Assembly: GCA_964557575.1 (NCBI GenBank)
Contig: CAZLBC010000086.1
Coordinates: forward strand, 1-20,912
Length of the DNA stretch: 20,912 bases
Direction: 5' to 3'
From: CAZLBC01 sp964557575
GTDB lineage: Bacteria > Planctomycetota > Phycisphaerae > SM23-33
The position numbers and the translations under genes were made by a program. Below the pieces are notes generated by a model that had not been told where the DNA came from, did no database searches, and was given only the letters and a program-made list of their open reading frames with translations. The stretch's first letter is position 1; each line of letters begins with the position of its first letter. Positions 1-7,806 of the stretch are shown piece after piece.

Positions 1-1
1 C

Positions 2-1837
2 GGTGGCGGCGGGGGCGGTGGTGGTGGCGGGGGCGGCGGCGATATCATCCTGCTACTCTTCTGGCTCTGTATAGAATACCCGGCGATCGGCATACCCCTC
101 GCGATCATCGTCATCGTGGGGGCGATCTTCCTGAAGAGAAGGGGCACCGACGCCTACCGCGCCAGGGTCATACGGAAGGGGATGAATGCCTGCGCGTCCG
201 CGCTGTCCGCGACCGCGACAAAGGAACTGCAGGACCGGGACCCGCATTTCGACCCCACGGCCTTCTACGACCGGGTCCGCAAGGCCTTCATACGCTGCCA
301 GGAGTCCTGGTGTGCCCAGAACCTGGCGGGCATCCGCCCGTTCGTCTCCGACCGGATATACGAGCGGTGGTCGCTGCAGATCAGCGAGCAGCGGGACCTC
401 GGGTTCCGTGACCACATGGAAGACATCAGCATTAAACACGTGTCCATCGCCCAGCTCGAATCCGACCCTCCCTTCGACGTCCTCGCGGTGCGGATCACGG
501 CCTCCGCCGTCGATTACCGGGTAGATATCAAATCCGGCACGTATGTCGGCGGAAACAAAAACGCGGAGGATTTCACTGAATACTGGTCGTTCATCCGCCG
601 GAAGGGCACCGCGACGGCAACGGGCACGCCGGGACTGATGGAACACCACTGCCCCAACTGCGGGGCGGACATAGCGATGAACCGGTCCGCCAAGTGCACC
701 TACTGCGGCGCCCTGCTGCGCAGCGGCGAGTACGACTGGGTACTCGCCGAGATCACGCAGGCGTGCGAATGGCGGCGGCGGGAGGCGGCGGCGATACCCG
801 GCGTCGCGGAAATGCGGGCTCGGGACCCGGAATTCAACCTCCAGAACATCGAAGATCGCGCGTCCGTGGCGTTCTGGCGCAACATGGCCGCCGATCGGGA
901 ACAGACGATCGCCCCGCTCGCCAAGATCGCCCGGCCCGACTTCTGCACAACTCGCCGGCGGGAATTCGCCCAACACGGCGGCAAGACATTCTCATACTAC
1001 GGGCAGTGCGCGGTGGGTTCGGTCGACACCCGCGGGATCATCCTCGGCCGCGAGCGGGACACGGCCGTCATGGAAATCAGGTGGGCCGGGATCACCATGC
1101 GGGCGAAAGCCGGTGAACAACCCCGCCCCGTGCTGAAACGCCGGATGTTCCGCACGCTCTATGCCCTGGTCCGGCAGTCGGGAGCCCGGACCCGGGCCGC
1201 GGGCAGCGCGTCCAGCGCTCACTGTCCCAACTGCGGGGCCCCCGAAACGAGCGGACTGGCGAACAATTGCGCGTACTGCGGCACGGTCCTCAACGACGGC
1301 TCGCAATCGTGGGTCCTGGCGGCGACGCCGGCCTGGGCGTCAACGGAGGCGCAAAATCTCGTGGAGAAGCTCAAGGCAACGCCGGTCGCGTCGGCGGCTG
1401 ATACGCCTTCCGTCGAAACACCGGTTCCGGAAACGACCCGCGAAACGCCCCCCGTGTCGGGACTCGTGGCGTGGATGGTCCGGACGATGGCCGCGGACGG
1501 TGATCTCAACGAAAAGGAGCGCGAATACCTCGGAAAGACGGCCGACCGCCGCGGCATCCCGCGAGAAAAACTCGATGACATGATCGCCGCGGCGGAGTCC
1601 GGGAACATGGAGATACCCCAGCCCCGCGATTTTCGCGAGGGGCGCGAGTGGCTGCGGGGGATGGCCGGCATCGCCCTCGCCGACGGAACGATCAGCCGGC
1701 CGGAGGCGGCCCTCCTTTACAAAACCGGGACGAAGCTGGGTTTCTCCGGCTACGACATCAAGCAGATGCTCCGGGACGAGAAACGGAGAATGTACCGCGA
1801 GGCGCGGCAGCAATTGCGGGAGGCACGGCGCGCGTAA
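2..1837 (+). CDS. Membrane protein with Tim44-like regions, two zinc ribbons and a TerB-like C-terminus (5' end missing)
   Basis: The frame is open to the left edge of the window, so the gene is 5'-truncated; 611 residues are visible. A GTG at 116 could be taken as a start, but the upstream in-frame sequence is clearly coding: 13 glycines, then a transmembrane helix (about residues 15-42). A Gly run followed by a TM helix is typical of bacterial Tim44-domain membrane proteins. Residues about 65-200 resemble a Tim44-like domain (FDP, AF..CQ.SW and RPFVSD patches). A zinc ribbon follows (C217, C220, C232, C235), then a second, weaker Tim44-like stretch starting with DPEFN, then a second zinc ribbon (C408, C411, C423, C426). 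The C-terminal part from about residue 487 looks like a TerB/tellurite-resistance helical domain with two acidic ADG repeats (AADGDLNEKE, LADGTIS). It probably faces the cytoplasm. The biological role is unknown; TerB is linked to envelope-stress systems, but that link is inference here. Confidence 0.8.
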   Translation, partial: GGGGGGGGGGGGGDIILLLFWLCIEYPAIGIPLAIIVIVGAIFLKRRGTDAYRARVIRKGMNACASALSATATKELQDRDPHFDPTAFYDRVRKAFIRCQESWCAQNLAGIRPFVSDRIYERWSLQISEQRDLGFRDHMEDISIKHVSIAQLESDPPFDVLAVRITASAVDYRVDIKSGTYVGGNKNAEDFTEYWSFIRRKGTATATGTPGLMEHHCPNCGADIAMNRSAKCTYCGALLRSGEYDWVLAEITQACEWRRREAAAIPGVAEMRARDPEFNLQNIEDRASVAFWRNMAADREQTIAPLAKIARPDFCTTRRREFAQHGGKTFSYYGQCAVGSVDTRGIILGRERDTAVMEIRWAGITMRAKAGEQPRPVLKRRMFRTLYALVRQSGARTRAAGSASSAHCPNCGAPETSGLANNCAYCGTVLNDGSQSWVLAATPAWASTEAQNLVEKLKATPVASAADTPSVETPVPETTRETPPVSGLVAWMVRTMAADGDLNEKEREYLGKTADRRGIPREKLDDMIAAAESGNMEIPQPRDFREGREWLRGMAGIALADGTISRPEAALLYKTGTKLGFSGYDIKQMLRDEKRRMYREARQQLREARRA

Positions 1838-1869
1838 AAAAGGGGGAAAGGGATCAGGGGACAACCTGG

Positions 1870-1969
1870 NNNNNNNNNNNNNNNNNNNNNNNNNNNNNNN
1901 NNNNNNNNNNNNNNNNNNNNNNNNNNNNNNNNNNNNNNNNNNNNNNNNNNNNNNNNNNNNNNNNNNNNN
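1870..1969. other. Assembly gap (100 N)
   Basis: There are exactly 100 unknown bases, so this is a scaffolding placeholder and not a measured distance. The left flank (1836-1869) is A/G-rich with a GGGATCAGGGG core. The right flank is a 41-bp tandem duplication with a related core. The gap therefore probably lies inside a repetitive intergenic element. Reading frames that run through it are meaningless. Confidence 0.97.
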
Positions 1970-1982
1970 AAGTAACGGTACA

Positions 1983-2064
1983 CATCTTCCGCTCTTTGAC
2001 GAAAAAGGTACCTGACCCCTTTTCATCTTCCGCTCTTTGACGAAAAAGGTACCTGACCCCTTTT
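1983..2064. repeat. 41-bp tandem duplication of a REP-like motif
   Basis: Positions 1983-2023 and 2024-2064 are identical 41-bp copies. Each contains a GGTACC palindrome, and on the minus strand reads AAAAGGGGTCAGGTACC followed by a T run. The reverse complement matches 17 of 22 positions of the arm of the inverted repeat at 3459-3542 (AAAAGGGG core, T5 end), so both belong to one dispersed family. It lies in intergenic DNA next to the assembly gap. Such elements are often spread by REP-associated (RAYT) transposases, but none is encoded here. Confidence 0.8.
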
Positions 2065-2081
2065 TCTCCCTTTTTCTACAA

Positions 2082-2100
2082 GCGCGGCCGCCGGCCGCGC
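2082..2100 (-). terminator. GC hairpin just downstream of the VCBS-repeat gene
   Basis: The 19 bases read as an almost perfect palindrome (GCGCGGCCG / CGGCCGCGC around a single central base), 17 bases after the stop codon of the minus-strand gene. There is no U run after the stem in that direction, so it is not a canonical intrinsic terminator. It may still end or protect the transcript. Confidence 0.35.
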
Positions 2101-2117
2101 GGGCGGCACACGCGGTG

Positions 2118-3359
2118 CTACTTCTGCAGGAAGACGAAGGTGCCTTTCTTGTTGGAGACGGCGATATCGACCTTCTTGTTGCCGCTGATGTCGGCGGTGA
2201 CGAACTGGGTGCCGACGCCGCTGTCGTCGTCGATGCGATGCGGGGTCCACCGGGGCTTTCCCCCCTCCCGCTCGAGCCGGAACCAGTAGAGCACCGCCGG
2301 TTCCGCGGCGCCGGGGTCCTTGCCGTTGTGGGCGTACCACCGCTTGCCGGTGACGTGGTCCTGCAGGCCGTCGCCGTCGACATCCGCGAGATTGATGGCG
2401 TGAAGCTGGGAAAACTCCTTGGAGATGAGATGTTTCTTGAACCGCATTGCGCCGCCGGACCCGCCGGTGTTCTCAGACCACCACAAGCCGTAGTCGTGGG
2501 CGGCCGAGGAAATGACGTCGCGGTCGCCGTCGCCGTCCGCGTCCAGGACCCTGAGGTGCGCGCAGCGGCCGCCGGTGATGTCGCAGGCGTGAAACGTCCA
2601 TGCGCCCTTCCGCGGGTCCGCCGGGGCACGGAACCAGCCGCAGTAGATCAGGAGGTCCTTCCGGCCGTCCCCGTCAAGGTCCCCGACGCCCAGACCGTGG
2701 GAGAACCGGTGGGTGCCCATCTTCTTGCCCTCCTTGCCGGGATAGGCGGGGCCGATCGGGTGCCGCGTCCAGGAACCGCCGGCCGTTCGGGGCGGCTGCC
2801 ACCAGGCGTGACGGCTCTCCGGCCGGGACGGAAAGACCGGCTCGTCGGCGCCGTCGCCGTCGATGTCGGTCACCATCGGTGACTCGTTGCAGACCGACGC
2901 GGCGAAGCGGTGTTCCTTCCAGTGGCCGTCCTTCCCGCGGGAGTTCTCGTACCACGCCCCCTCCTTGCCGGGGAAGCCGAGGCGGATGTAGTCGATCCAG
3001 CCGTCCCCGTTGACGTCGGTGGAACCGGCGCCGAACGTGTCGCTGTACCCCTTGGCGGGATTGAACGTGCGGGGCTTACGGAAGGCGCGCGGTTTCCAGT
3101 CGGGGGCCGCGTACCAGTAGCAGCCGGCGATCACGTCCGTTTTGCCGTCGTGGTCGACGTCGCCGACCGCCACCGCCTCGGCCGTGAACTCCTTGCTGAG
3201 AACGTGCTTTTCAAAGGCGACGTCGGCGGCCGGCTTTTTTGCGTCGGCTCCGGAAACCGAAACAGCGGACATCAGCAGGACAGTCAATACCGGGATCGAC
3301 GGCTTGGTGCCCGCGCACCGGGGACGCGCAACCGTCGTGTATGAATGTTTCCGCGTCAT
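2118..3359 (-). CDS. Secreted VCBS/FG-GAP repeat protein
   Basis: 413 residues. I chose the ATG at 3357-3359 because AGAGGAGAA lies just upstream; a start 13 codons further up lacks such a site. The N-terminus is basic, then a hydrophobic segment (about 22-37) ends in SVSGADA, giving a plausible signal peptide. The rest is a chain of calcium-loop-like repeats: VGDVDHDGKTD, STDVNGDGWID, VTDIDGDGADE, VGDLDGDGRKD, VLDADGDGDRD, LADVDGDGLQD and a degenerate last one (ISGNKKVD). Seven such blades suggest a complete beta-propeller of the VCBS/integrin-alpha type. Proteins like this are abundant in PVC genomes, are exported, and are thought to bind carbohydrate or protein ligands; no enzymatic motif is visible. 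It is divergent from the GH4 gene, with 265 bp between. Confidence 0.88.
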   Translation of the reverse strand: MTRKHSYTTVARPRCAGTKPSIPVLTVLLMSAVSVSGADAKKPAADVAFEKHVLSKEFTAEAVAVGDVDHDGKTDVIAGCYWYAAPDWKPRAFRKPRTFNPAKGYSDTFGAGSTDVNGDGWIDYIRLGFPGKEGAWYENSRGKDGHWKEHRFAASVCNESPMVTDIDGDGADEPVFPSRPESRHAWWQPPRTAGGSWTRHPIGPAYPGKEGKKMGTHRFSHGLGVGDLDGDGRKDLLIYCGWFRAPADPRKGAWTFHACDITGGRCAHLRVLDADGDGDRDVISSAAHDYGLWWSENTGGSGGAMRFKKHLISKEFSQLHAINLADVDGDGLQDHVTGKRWYAHNGKDPGAAEPAVLYWFRLEREGGKPRWTPHRIDDDSGVGTQFVTADISGNKKVDIAVSNKKGTFVFLQK

Positions 3360-3418
3360 GGTATATTCTCCTCTGGATAAGACGCAAAAGGTGTGCACAT
3401 CATCGCTCTTCGCTGCAT

Positions 3419-3445
3419 GGTATACCTGCCCGCCGCGGGTATCAA
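3419..3445 (-). promoter_or_regulatory. Possible promoter of the VCBS-repeat gene with a palindrome in its spacer
   Basis: On the minus strand TTGATA (3440-3445) and TATACC (3419-3424) are 15 bases apart, about 60 bases before the start codon. The spacer contains the perfect 11-base palindrome CCCGCCGCGGG (3429-3439), which could be an operator or chance in GC-rich DNA. The spacing is short for a sigma-70 promoter, so this is tentative. Confidence 0.3.
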
Positions 3446-3458
3446 TATATTTCGGCGA

Positions 3459-3542
3459 GGAAAAGGGGACGGGAGTCTTTTTGCTCGATCTGAAACATCA
3501 TGCAAGGCGAACTTCATCAAAAAGACTCCCGTCCCCTTTTCC
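3459..3542. repeat. Perfect 25-bp inverted repeat (REP-like / MITE-like)
   Basis: Arms 3459-3483 and 3518-3542 are exact reverse complements over 25 bases, separated by a 34-base loop. Each arm has an AAAAGGGGAC core and a run of five T/A at its inner end. It sits between two divergent genes, so it is upstream of both, about 82 bases before the GH4 start. The arm matches the 41-bp duplication at 1983-2064 in 17 of 22 aligned positions. The full hairpin would be very stable in RNA or single-stranded DNA. Confidence 0.9.
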
Positions 3543-3624
3543 GTTCGAATGGTGTATACTTGAGACCGGCAACCGGACCGCACAATCGTCCGCCCCGCCG
3601 CAACGACAACCAGAGGAGAAGGAA

Positions 3625-5061
3625 ATGACCGAACCCACAATCGCCATGATCGGCGCCGGCAGCGTCGTCTTCTGCAAAACGCTCCTGAACGACATGATGG
3701 CAACCCCCGCCCTGGCCGGGGCCACCTACGCCCTGATGGACTGCGACGAGACCAGGCTGCAGCGGATGGAAACGTTCGCCAACCGCATGCTGAAGGAAAA
3801 CGACATACAGGGGACCGTTTCGGCGACCACCGACCGCCGCGAGGCCATCCGGGGCGCGGACTTCGTGGTGGTCATGATCAACGTCGGCGGCCGCGACGCC
3901 TTCGCGGTGGATTACGAGGTGCCCATGAAATACGGCGTCGACCAGTGCATCGGCGACTCGCTGGGACCGGGCGGCGTCTTCCGGGGACTGCGGACCATTC
4001 CGGTCCTCGTCGACATCGCCCGGGACATGGAAGAGCTGGCCGCCCCGGGGGCCGTCATGCTGCAGTACGCCAACCCGATGGCCGCCAACTGCCTCGCGCT
4101 CGGCGGCGCCACCGACGTGAGTTTCGTCGGTCTCTGCCACGGGGTGCAGACCACGATGGACCTCATCGCGGGGTACTGCGACGTGCCCAAGGAGGAGATC
4201 GACTACGTCTGCGGGGGTATCAATCACATGGACTGGTTCCTGGACCTCCGCCACAAGGGCCGGGACCTCTACCCCGTCCTCAGGGAGGTCTTCGAAAAGC
4301 CGGCATACTACAAGAACGAGAAGGTCCGCGGCGAGACGATGCGACAGCTCGGCTACTTCTGCACCGAGTCCACCGGCCACCTCAGCGAGTATCTCCCGTG
4401 GTTCCGCAAGAACAAAAAGGCCCTGGATCTCTACTGCGACGAGCCGGCCTTCGGCGGCGAGAGCGGCGCGTACTACAACTACACGAAGGCCCTCGCCGAG
4501 AAGTACGCCGAGCACGATCCCCTCGAATACGAGTCGGCCGCGATCGAATCCCGGAGCGTGGAGTACTGCTCGTACATCATCGAGGCCGTCGTCACCGGGA
4601 CGCCGTTCCGGCTGATGGGAAACGTCCGCAACGACGGCTACATCACCAATCTCCCCGACGGCGCGTGCGTGGAGGTGGCCACCTTCGTGGATGCCAACGG
4701 CCTGCACCCGACCCGGCTCGGCGCGCTGCCGCCGCAGTGCGCGGCCGCCTGCATGACGAATATCAACGTCCAGATTCTCGCCGCGAAGGCGGCACTCGAG
4801 TCGGATACCGAGGCCGTCGTACACGCCGTCGCGATGGACCCGCTGGCCGGGGCGGTCTGCACGCTCGGCGAGATACGCCGGATGTGCGCGGACATGCTCG
4901 AGGCCCAGCGCCCCTGGCTGCCCCGATTCGCGGGAAAGAAAATCCGGGAAACGCCGGACATCGAGATCCCCGACGGCTGCACGCCGGTCGACGTGCCGGT
5001 CGACCCGGCCCTGGCGATCGTCAACCGGTTCCAGGAACTGATAGAGCGCGAGACCGAGTAG
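3625..5061 (+). CDS. Glycoside hydrolase family 4 (alpha-galactosidase/alpha-glucuronidase type)
   Basis: 478 residues, the usual GH4 length. The ATG at 3625 follows GAGGAGAAGG (3613-3622). The in-frame sequence upstream runs through the inverted repeat and is not coding. An N-terminal Rossmann motif (GAGS, residues 10-13) binds NAD, which GH4 enzymes use for an oxidation-elimination mechanism. The expected metal-site residues are present as C171-H172 in LCHGVQ and N200-H201 in GGINHMDW. NVGGRDAF and GDSLGPGGVFRGLR are typical of the MelA-like branch. The motif after the catalytic Cys is CHGV; as I recall, alpha-galactosidases usually have CHSV and glucuronidase/galacturonidase members CHGx, so the substrate is open and should not be fixed as melibiose. 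There is no signal peptide, so it acts in the cytoplasm on imported oligosaccharides. It is transcribed alone, with no transporter beside it. Confidence 0.9.
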   Translation: MTEPTIAMIGAGSVVFCKTLLNDMMATPALAGATYALMDCDETRLQRMETFANRMLKENDIQGTVSATTDRREAIRGADFVVVMINVGGRDAFAVDYEVPMKYGVDQCIGDSLGPGGVFRGLRTIPVLVDIARDMEELAAPGAVMLQYANPMAANCLALGGATDVSFVGLCHGVQTTMDLIAGYCDVPKEEIDYVCGGINHMDWFLDLRHKGRDLYPVLREVFEKPAYYKNEKVRGETMRQLGYFCTESTGHLSEYLPWFRKNKKALDLYCDEPAFGGESGAYYNYTKALAEKYAEHDPLEYESAAIESRSVEYCSYIIEAVVTGTPFRLMGNVRNDGYITNLPDGACVEVATFVDANGLHPTRLGALPPQCAAACMTNINVQILAAKAALESDTEAVVHAVAMDPLAGAVCTLGEIRRMCADMLEAQRPWLPRFAGKKIRETPDIEIPDGCTPVDVPVDPALAIVNRFQELIERETE

Positions 5062-5071
5062 GAAGCACAAC

Positions 5072-5160
5072 CGGCGCCGCGGTGCACGTGCAGGTGCCGG
5101 CGGCGGACGTTCGCGTCCCCGCTCCCGGCGGCACCGGCTGTTTTCCGCACCGCGGCGCCG
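5072..5160 (+). terminator. Long-range inverted repeat after the GH4 gene, possible terminator
   Basis: Positions 5072-5085 and 5147-5160 are perfect 14-base inverted copies (core GGCGCCGCGGTGC), starting 10 bases after the GH4 stop. The loop is 61 bases and itself GC-rich. GCGGGGTTTTTC follows at about 5170-5179, giving a short T run. It could act as a terminator or transcript-end structure; the long loop makes this uncertain. Confidence 0.35.
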
Positions 5161-5256
5161 CGGGCGGAGCGGGGTTTTTCAGTGCGCGGCCGCGAGGTTG
5201 CACGGTGACGGGAATAATCCCGCGAACCGGGAGACGGCGATTTCTTGTAAGCAGCC

Positions 5257-5285
5257 TTGAAGAATCCACCCTGTGCGTGTTACAG
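5257..5285 (+). promoter_or_regulatory. Possible promoter for the small membrane protein/kinase pair
   Basis: TTGAAG (5257-5262) and TTACAG (5280-5285) are 17 bases apart, in the only less GC-rich part of the 309-bp space between 5062 and 5370. AAGGAG follows at 5321. The rest of this space is GC-rich and I see no gene in it. The -10 match is poor. Confidence 0.25.
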
Positions 5286-5370
5286 TCTTTTCAGAAACGG
5301 GTTACAACCGACAATTTAAAAAGGAGTGTTCTTGGGCCACGGGGATCTACGGTTCAGGAAAAGCGGCATC

Positions 5371-5646
5371 ATGATACAGCACAACGAACTCATCACGCTC
5401 CTGATCACGGTGGGCATACTCGTCTTCATCGCGGCGAATCGCTCCCGAATAAAACAGTTTCCCTCGCCCGCGACCTTTCTGGTCAGCTTTCTGCTTTTGT
5501 TCTGCGGCTGCGTCCTGACGAATCTCGAAGAAGTGTTCCTCGAGGATATCCTCAACCATGCCGAGCATTTCTGCTACGCCGCAAGCGCGGTCGTTCTCGC
5601 CCTCTGGTGTCGCAAGGTGTTCACGCGGCCGGAGGAAGATGGATGA
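5371..5646 (+). CDS. Small three-TM membrane protein, probable sensor partner of the kinase
   Basis: 91 residues from the ATG at 5371. A TTG at 5332 is an alternative start: it lies 5 bases after AAGGAG (5321-5326) and would add 13 residues. Hydrophobic helices lie at about 6-22, 35-52 and 66-80. A short basic loop (NRSRIKQ) follows helix 1, and an acidic/His segment (NLEEVFLEDILNHAEH) separates helices 2 and 3. Its stop codon overlaps the kinase start in ATGA (5643-5646), so the two are translationally coupled. The layout copies the N-terminal sensor region of the kinase: short helix, basic loop, helix, E/H-containing segment, helix. I do not recognise a named family. The most likely job is as part of the membrane sensing unit (inference). 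Confidence 0.72.
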   Translation: MIQHNELITLLITVGILVFIAANRSRIKQFPSPATFLVSFLLLFCGCVLTNLEEVFLEDILNHAEHFCYAASAVVLALWCRKVFTRPEEDG

Positions 5647-7466
5647 GCCTGATAAACATCTTCGACGCCGCCGCCGTCCTCGCCGTCGTCGCCGCTTTCG
5701 GTTACCTGGCCCGAGGTCGGAAACGCGCGCTGGACCGCAACGTCAAGTTCATTCTCATAATCCTCCTGGTGACGACCGCCGTTCACAACCTGTTACTGTT
5801 TGGGGAGTGGCTGCAGATACACTGGATACCGGACGCCCACGTGGACTTCGTGGGAATACTCGAACCCCTGATGTGGGGGTTTCTCGTCTTCACGTTCTTC
5901 ATGAGCACCGAGGTCTCCCGCCGCCGGCACACCGAGGAGGAACTCTACCGCGTCAAAAAGGCGGTGGACTCATCCGGGGACGCGATCGGGATGTCCACGA
6001 GGGACGGATACCATTTCTACCAGAATAGTGCCTTCACGGAACTCTTCGGGTACACGGTGGAGGAGTTTCGCGAGGACAATCCCCCCTCCCTGATTTATGC
6101 GGACAGTGCGGTGGGACAAGAGGTATTCGCTGCGATCATGGCCGGCAAGCCGTGGACGGGCGAGGTGGAGATGAAAGCGAAGGACGGCCGGCGCTTTCCC
6201 GTCCTCCTCCGGGCCGACGCCATCAAAGATGCCGCGGGCGAGATCGTCGGGCTGGTCGGCATACATACCGATATCACCGAACAGAAACGGGCGGAGAAGG
6301 AGCGGCTGGACTTCGAGGCGGGTGTTCAGCAGGCCCAGAAACTCGAAAGCCTGGGCATCCTCGCCGGGGGCATCGCGCACGACTTCAACAACATCCTGAC
6401 GGCGATTCTCGGCAACGCCGACCTGGCGCTCATGGAAATGACCGCGGAAACGCCCGCCCGGAACCATATCGCCGAAATCAAGAACGCCGCGAAGCGGGCC
6501 GCCGACCTGACCAACCAGATGCTGGCCTACTCGGGCAAGGGGAAATTCGTTATCGAACACGTCGAGCTGTCGAAGATGGTCGCGGAGATGGGCCACATGC
6601 TCGAGGTGTGCGTATCCGGCCGGGTCGAGTTGAAATACGATCTCGCCGAAGACCTGCCCCCGGTCGAGGCCGACCCCACCCAGATTCGCCAGGTGATCAT
6701 AAATCTCATCACGAACGCCTCTGAGGCCGTCGGCGACCGTCCCGGCGTCATCTCCATGTCCACCGCCACCGTCGACGTCGACCGGCACTACCGCCGACAC
6801 CTGTTTCCCGGCGAGCGGATCCCGGAGGGGCGATACGTAACCCTCGCGGTCACGGACACCGGCTGCGGCATGGACGCGGAGACGCGGGAGAAGTTATTCG
6901 ACCCGTTTTACTCAACCAAGTTCACGGGCAGGGGCCTGGGGATGGCGGCGGTCCTGGGCATCGTGCGGGGCCACAAGGGCGCGATCAGGATCGTCAGCGA
7001 GAAAGGCGCGGGCACGACCGTGACGATCCTCCTGCCGGCGGCGGAAGCGCCACTGCCCGCAGAAGAAGCCGACGCCGAACCGGCGGAAAAGGCACGGGAT
7101 ACCGGCACCGTGCTCCTGGTCGACGACGAAGAGACGGTCCGGGCGACCGGCAGGAAACTCCTTGAGCGGCTGGGCATGTCCGTCCTCACCGCCGCCGACG
7201 GGCCGGAGGCGGTCGAGATCTACACCCGCCGGGCCGACGAGATCGACCTGGTCATACTGGACCTGACGATGCCGCGGATGGACGGGGAAGAGACCTGCCG
7301 CGAGCTGCGGCGGATAGACGAGGACATCCGGGTGATCGTATCCAGCGGGTATAACCACCAGGAGGTGACCCGGCGATTCACCGCCGCGAACCTGTCGGGT
7401 TTCATACAGAAACCCTACACGATCCGGAAACTCGAATCGGTCATCAACGAGGTCATGCAGGAATAA
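5643..7466 (+). CDS. Membrane-bound hybrid sensor histidine kinase (3 TM - PAS - HisKA - HATPase - receiver)
   Basis: 607 residues. The N-terminal helices at about 8-22, 35-53 and 70-88 form a membrane sensor with a short outer loop. A PAS domain spans about 104-215 (ends DITEQKRAEKE). The HisKA H-box is GGIAHDFNN, with phospho-acceptor H246. The HATPase domain follows, with an N-box (INLITNASEAV), DTGCGMD and GRGLGMAAV. The C-terminal receiver (about 490-607) has an acidic pair (VDDEE), phospho-acceptor D540 in LDLTMPRMDG, and K in QKPY. This is the class with a fused C-terminal receiver, which normally passes phosphate to a phosphotransfer protein or diffusible regulator; no such partner is in this window. 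The start overlaps the upstream membrane gene by four bases. The open frame extends upstream into the GH4 gene, but that extension is not coding. Confidence 0.92.
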   Translation: MSLINIFDAAAVLAVVAAFGYLARGRKRALDRNVKFILIILLVTTAVHNLLLFGEWLQIHWIPDAHVDFVGILEPLMWGFLVFTFFMSTEVSRRRHTEEELYRVKKAVDSSGDAIGMSTRDGYHFYQNSAFTELFGYTVEEFREDNPPSLIYADSAVGQEVFAAIMAGKPWTGEVEMKAKDGRRFPVLLRADAIKDAAGEIVGLVGIHTDITEQKRAEKERLDFEAGVQQAQKLESLGILAGGIAHDFNNILTAILGNADLALMEMTAETPARNHIAEIKNAAKRAADLTNQMLAYSGKGKFVIEHVELSKMVAEMGHMLEVCVSGRVELKYDLAEDLPPVEADPTQIRQVIINLITNASEAVGDRPGVISMSTATVDVDRHYRRHLFPGERIPEGRYVTLAVTDTGCGMDAETREKLFDPFYSTKFTGRGLGMAAVLGIVRGHKGAIRIVSEKGAGTTVTILLPAAEAPLPAEEADAEPAEKARDTGTVLLVDDEETVRATGRKLLERLGMSVLTAADGPEAVEIYTRRADEIDLVILDLTMPRMDGEETCRELRRIDEDIRVIVSSGYNHQEVTRRFTAANLSGFIQKPYTIRKLESVINEVMQE

Positions 7467-7587
7467 CTGCCGGGGCGCGACCGCACACCGTTGTAATGCC
7501 GCCGTCACGACGGCCGAACTATTATTATTTCATTATTACTCAAAGTGACCGATTGGAGATTGCAACTGCAGATGCATAAAGAGGTAA

Positions 7588-7635
7588 GCCGAAAAACAGG
7601 GACTGTCCCTTCAGGGACCGTCCCTGCTTTTCGGC
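7588..7635. repeat. REP-like hairpin with nested palindromes
   Basis: Arms of 23 bases (7588-7610 and 7613-7635) pair with two mismatches around a 2-base loop. Each arm holds a smaller palindrome (AGGGACTGTCCCT and AGGGACCGTCCCT). It sits in the 340-bp space (7467-7806) between the full kinase and the truncated kinase. Otherwise that space shows only an AT-rich stretch at about 7516-7545 and no gene. It resembles widespread GGGACAGTCCC-type intergenic repeats and differs in core from the other family in this window. Confidence 0.82.
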
Positions 7636-7806
7636 GCTGCATATACAGTAGCACTATCATAGGTGAGGCCGAATCGGTCAGTTTGAGATTATTATGCAAT
7701 GCGAGTGCGATACATACGTATACGGTTACAGGGGTATGCGCAAGAAACTCAATCCGGCCCGGGGCGATGCGGGGTATTGCAAGAACAAGAAGGAGAGCAG
7801 TGTGCC

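Noticed and set aside
1..42. GGCGGG-rich start of the window as a possible repeat or G-quadruplex element
   Set aside because: In frame it encodes the Gly run before the TM helix of the first protein, which explains it.
1340..2629. Minus-strand 429-codon frame crossing the first gap
   Set aside because: It joins antisense of two real genes through 100 N, so it is an artefact.
3517..5070. Minus-strand open frame of 517 codons opposite the GH4 gene
   Set aside because: It is the antisense of a well-recognised GH4 enzyme, lacks any motif, and runs into the inverted repeat.
3945..5642. N-terminal extension of the histidine kinase frame into the GH4 gene
   Set aside because: It is the same strand in another frame over a real gene; the kinase starts at the ATGA overlap at 5643.
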